A stretch of DNA of 9,264 bases from Geminicoccaceae bacterium (GTDB taxonomy: Bacteria; Pseudomonadota; Alphaproteobacteria; Geminicoccales; Geminicoccaceae), in NCBI GenBank assembly GCA_020446285.1, contig JAGREZ010000192.1, positions 1-9,264 of the forward strand, read 5' to 3'. The notes beneath the pieces were generated by a model. That model was not told the origin of the DNA. It saw only the letters and a program-made list of their open reading frames with translations, and made no database searches. Both the position numbers and the translations under genes were made by a program. Below, piece by piece: positions 7,553 through 9,264 of the stretch (position 1 is the stretch's first letter; the number at the start of each line of letters is the position of its first letter).

Positions 7553-7961
7553 ATTTATCGTGAGGGGCTCCGGCCCGGTCTATTTCGTCGACGATGACGA
7601 ACTCTATCAGATGATCATGCGGCGCGTGTATGAATGGGCCGGCCTGACCAACGAGTTCGTCTGCTTCTCCAGCGGTACGGCCTGCGTCGAGGCCCTGCAT
7701 GCGGTGCTCGGCGATGGCGCAACCATCCCGGCACTCGTACTCCTCGATGTCAACATGCCGATGGTCAACGGTATCGAGACGGTGAGGCGGATCCGCGTGC
7801 ATGAGGAATTCGCCGAGGTTCCGATCATCACCATGCTCTCCAGCTCGAACGATGACAGCGATATCGCAGCCGCACTCGATGCCGGCGCCAGCAGCTATTG
7901 CGAGAAACCCATGGACATCCGCAGCATCCAGTTTCTCTCGATGCCCGAGGAGGCAGGCTGA
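7545..7961 (+). CDS. Single-domain response regulator (Rcp1/CheY-like receiver)
   Basis: This 138-residue protein is a receiver domain with no output domain. All key positions are present: acidic pocket D16/D17 in YFVDDDE, phosphoacceptor D68 in LLDVNMP, switch S99 in the TMLSSS strand, aromatic switch Y118, and K121 in CEKP. The LLDVNMP and SSYCEKP signatures fit the Rcp1-type receivers that serve phytochrome-like kinases. It is the obvious phosphate acceptor of the overlapping kinase gene. Lacking a DNA-binding or enzymatic domain, it must act by protein contact or as a phosphorelay intermediate. The region after K121 is only 17 residues, so the last helix is short. ATG 7545 is supported by GAAGGG at 7531-7536. 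GTG 7560 is a less likely alternative. Overlap with the kinase by 8 bp and with the next gene by 1 bp (TGATG) argues for one polycistronic, translationally coupled unit. Confidence 0.92.
   Translation: MIEFIVRGSGPVYFVDDDELYQMIMRRVYEWAGLTNEFVCFSSGTACVEALHAVLGDGATIPALVLLDVNMPMVNGIETVRRIRVHEEFAEVPIITMLSSSNDDSDIAAALDAGASSYCEKPMDIRSIQFLSMPEEAG
7947..7953 (+). promoter_or_regulatory. Strong Shine-Dalgarno for the solute-binding protein, inside the regulator gene
   Basis: GAGGAGG sits in the final Glu-Glu-Ala codons of the response regulator, seven bases before ATG 7961. It decides the start of the next gene: the longer open frame beginning at 7898 has no comparable site and would precede the signal peptide with a 21-residue non-secretory extension. 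Placement next to TGATG suggests terminating ribosomes reinitiate on the binding-protein gene. Confidence 0.75.
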
Positions 7962-9253
7962 TGCTCCGGACACGCGCTGTGGCCCTCGCCGCGCTGTGCA
8001 TGTCCGTCGCCTGGGCGGGCGACGGCGCAGGGCTCAGGGCGGCGGATCTCCGCATCGTGTCGAGCACCGGCCATGTCCCGCTTCTTCGCCGGCTCGTCGA
8101 TGCGTGGGCGGCAGGACGCGAGGGAATCACCGCAGAGGTCCGGCCCGGACCGAAGCAGATATCGCGCGAGACCGAGATCGATCTCCGGCTCTCCACAGGC
8201 GGAATGGGCGACCTCTTCACCTATTCCGCCGGTGCGCTGTTCCGGGCGATCCAGTCTCGCGGCAGGCTGGTCGATCTGACATGGCTTCCCCTGCAACGCC
8301 GCGTGGACCCCGCCTTCAGGGCAGTGGTGAGTGCGGACGGGCGGATCTTCGGCGTTCCGCTCGGCGGCGCATCGGTGGGCGGAATCCTCTACAATCGCAG
8401 GCTCTATGCCGAACTCGGCCTCACCGAACCGGAAAGCTGGGCCCGGTTCATGGAGAACAATCGCAGGATCGCTGCGGCGGGGCGGATTCCCGTCATGCAG
8501 ACCTATGCGTCGCCCTGGACCTCGCAGATGCTCGTTCTGGCCGATTACTACAATGTGAGCCGGAGCGCGCCGGATTTCGCGACCGATCTGGTCGCCCGTC
8601 GTGCGAGTTTCGCCGGAACGCCGGCGGCGCTGCGCAGCTTCGCCAGGGTCGAGGAACTCAGGCGCGCCGGGTTCCTGAATGCGGACCGTGGCGAACTCGG
8701 GCTCGAGGACGGGCTGGCCGCTCTCGCCGATGGCCGGGCGGCGCATTATCCGATGCATGATTTCGGTCTCGAGGTGCTCCACGACATGGCGCCGGAAGCG
8801 CTGGAGACGATCGGCTTCTTTCCGGTTCCCCCCGACGAGGCGGGAACGGCCGGGCTCACCTTGTGGATGCCCCCGGCACTCTATGTGCCGAAATCCGGAA
8901 ACAATCTCATGAATGTTCTGGATTTTCTCGATTTCGTCGCGGGGCCGAAGGGGTGTGCCATTGTCGCGCGCAGCGTTCGCAAGATCCGTCCGCTGATCGC
9001 GGATTGCGGCCCGCATGTCGACGTGCCGCCGGCGCTGCGAAATCTCGATCGCTATCTCCTCGATCCGCAACGGCATACCTTCGCGCTCGAATTCCTCACG
9101 CCGCTCAAGGGCCCGTCGCTCGAGCAGATCTGCATAGCACTCGGGCTCGGTGTCATTGATGCGGGAGAGGCGGCGCGGCGCTATGATCGGGATATCGAGC
9201 GGCGGGCGCTGGAACTGGGCCTCGACGGTTGGCATCCGCGATCCGGCGGCTGA
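7961..9253 (+). CDS. Periplasmic family-1 solute-binding protein, likely ligand sensor for the kinase
   Basis: The 430-residue product resembles extracellular solute-binding proteins of family 1 (SBP_bac_1, maltose/carbohydrate type). It begins with a Sec-type signal peptide: basic MLRTR, a hydrophobic core, and likely cleavage after AWA (19) or LRA (27). C13 is preceded by Leu, so no lipobox exists and the mature protein should be soluble in the periplasm. Family signatures seen are GDLFTYSAG at 83-91, GVPLGGASVGGILYNRRLYAELGL split across 131-154, the W-F pair at 160-163, an IPVMQTYASPWTSQ region near 177-189, GRAAHYPM in the second lobe, and a WMPPALYVPKSG hinge-region segment. The gene starts at TGATG, coupled to the regulator, and no permease or ATPase precedes it. 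Only 11 bases remain after its stop, so downstream transporter genes cannot be excluded. The context suggests it presents a bound solute to the kinase sensor; that is inference. Transport of an unidentified sugar is the alternative. The ligand cannot be read from sequence. Confidence 0.85.
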   Translation: MLRTRAVALAALCMSVAWAGDGAGLRAADLRIVSSTGHVPLLRRLVDAWAAGREGITAEVRPGPKQISRETEIDLRLSTGGMGDLFTYSAGALFRAIQSRGRLVDLTWLPLQRRVDPAFRAVVSADGRIFGVPLGGASVGGILYNRRLYAELGLTEPESWARFMENNRRIAAAGRIPVMQTYASPWTSQMLVLADYYNVSRSAPDFATDLVARRASFAGTPAALRSFARVEELRRAGFLNADRGELGLEDGLAALADGRAAHYPMHDFGLEVLHDMAPEALETIGFFPVPPDEAGTAGLTLWMPPALYVPKSGNNLMNVLDFLDFVAGPKGCAIVARSVRKIRPLIADCGPHVDVPPALRNLDRYLLDPQRHTFALEFLTPLKGPSLEQICIALGLGVIDAGEAARRYDRDIERRALELGLDGWHPRSGG

Positions 9254-9264
9254 CGCCGGCATCG

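Noticed and set aside
7898..7960. ATG 7898 as start of the binding protein
   Set aside because: It would add 21 polar residues before the signal peptide and overlap the regulator by 64 bp. ATG 7961 has GAGGAGG at ideal spacing.
7996..8001. Lipobox at C13 of the binding protein
   Set aside because: The residue before Cys is Leu, where a lipobox needs Gly, Ala or Ser, and Sec cleavage sites follow further on.
7895..9262. A 455-codon open frame on the - strand across the binding-protein gene
   Set aside because: The + strand has a signal peptide, a strong Shine-Dalgarno and family motifs. The - strand product has none.

Overview
The window reads as chromosomal DNA of a GC-rich alphaproteobacterium. 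The basis is strong G/C preference at third codon positions, a DnaE1 whose sequence style fits that class, and short intergenic gaps. The genus cannot be named from sequence alone. All five complete genes and one partial gene lie on the + strand. No tRNA, rRNA, CRISPR, insertion sequence or prophage gene was seen.

Left part (1-1781): the 3' end of a class III adenylate/guanylate cyclase of the DUF5939 type, cut by the window edge, is followed 48 bp later by a complete S-formylglutathione hydrolase, the second step of glutathione-dependent formaldehyde detoxification. Middle (1889-5371): a full-length dnaE encoding the replicative DNA polymerase III alpha subunit. Its polymerase aspartates and internal clamp-binding motif are intact, but its PHP domain has lost several metal ligands.

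Right part (5372-9253): after an AT-rich control region come three overlapping genes. They encode a membrane histidine kinase with a large periplasmic sensor, a single-domain response regulator, and an exported family-1 (maltose-type) solute-binding protein. The kinase and regulator overlap by 8 bp. The regulator and binding protein share one base (TGATG), with the Shine-Dalgarno sequence of the binding protein inside the last codons of the regulator. No permease or ATPase gene is visible before the window ends.

The most interesting reading is a three-component sensory operon: a periplasmic binding protein detects a small solute, probably a carbohydrate, and signals through the kinase to an output-less regulator. 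The kinase sensor is all-helical and contains two tandem modules of about 123-124 residues with matching sequence blocks. That architecture recalls TorS, which is read by the binding protein TorT, although the binding protein here looks like a sugar-ABC type. This role is inference; the gene layout and the internal duplication are seen directly.
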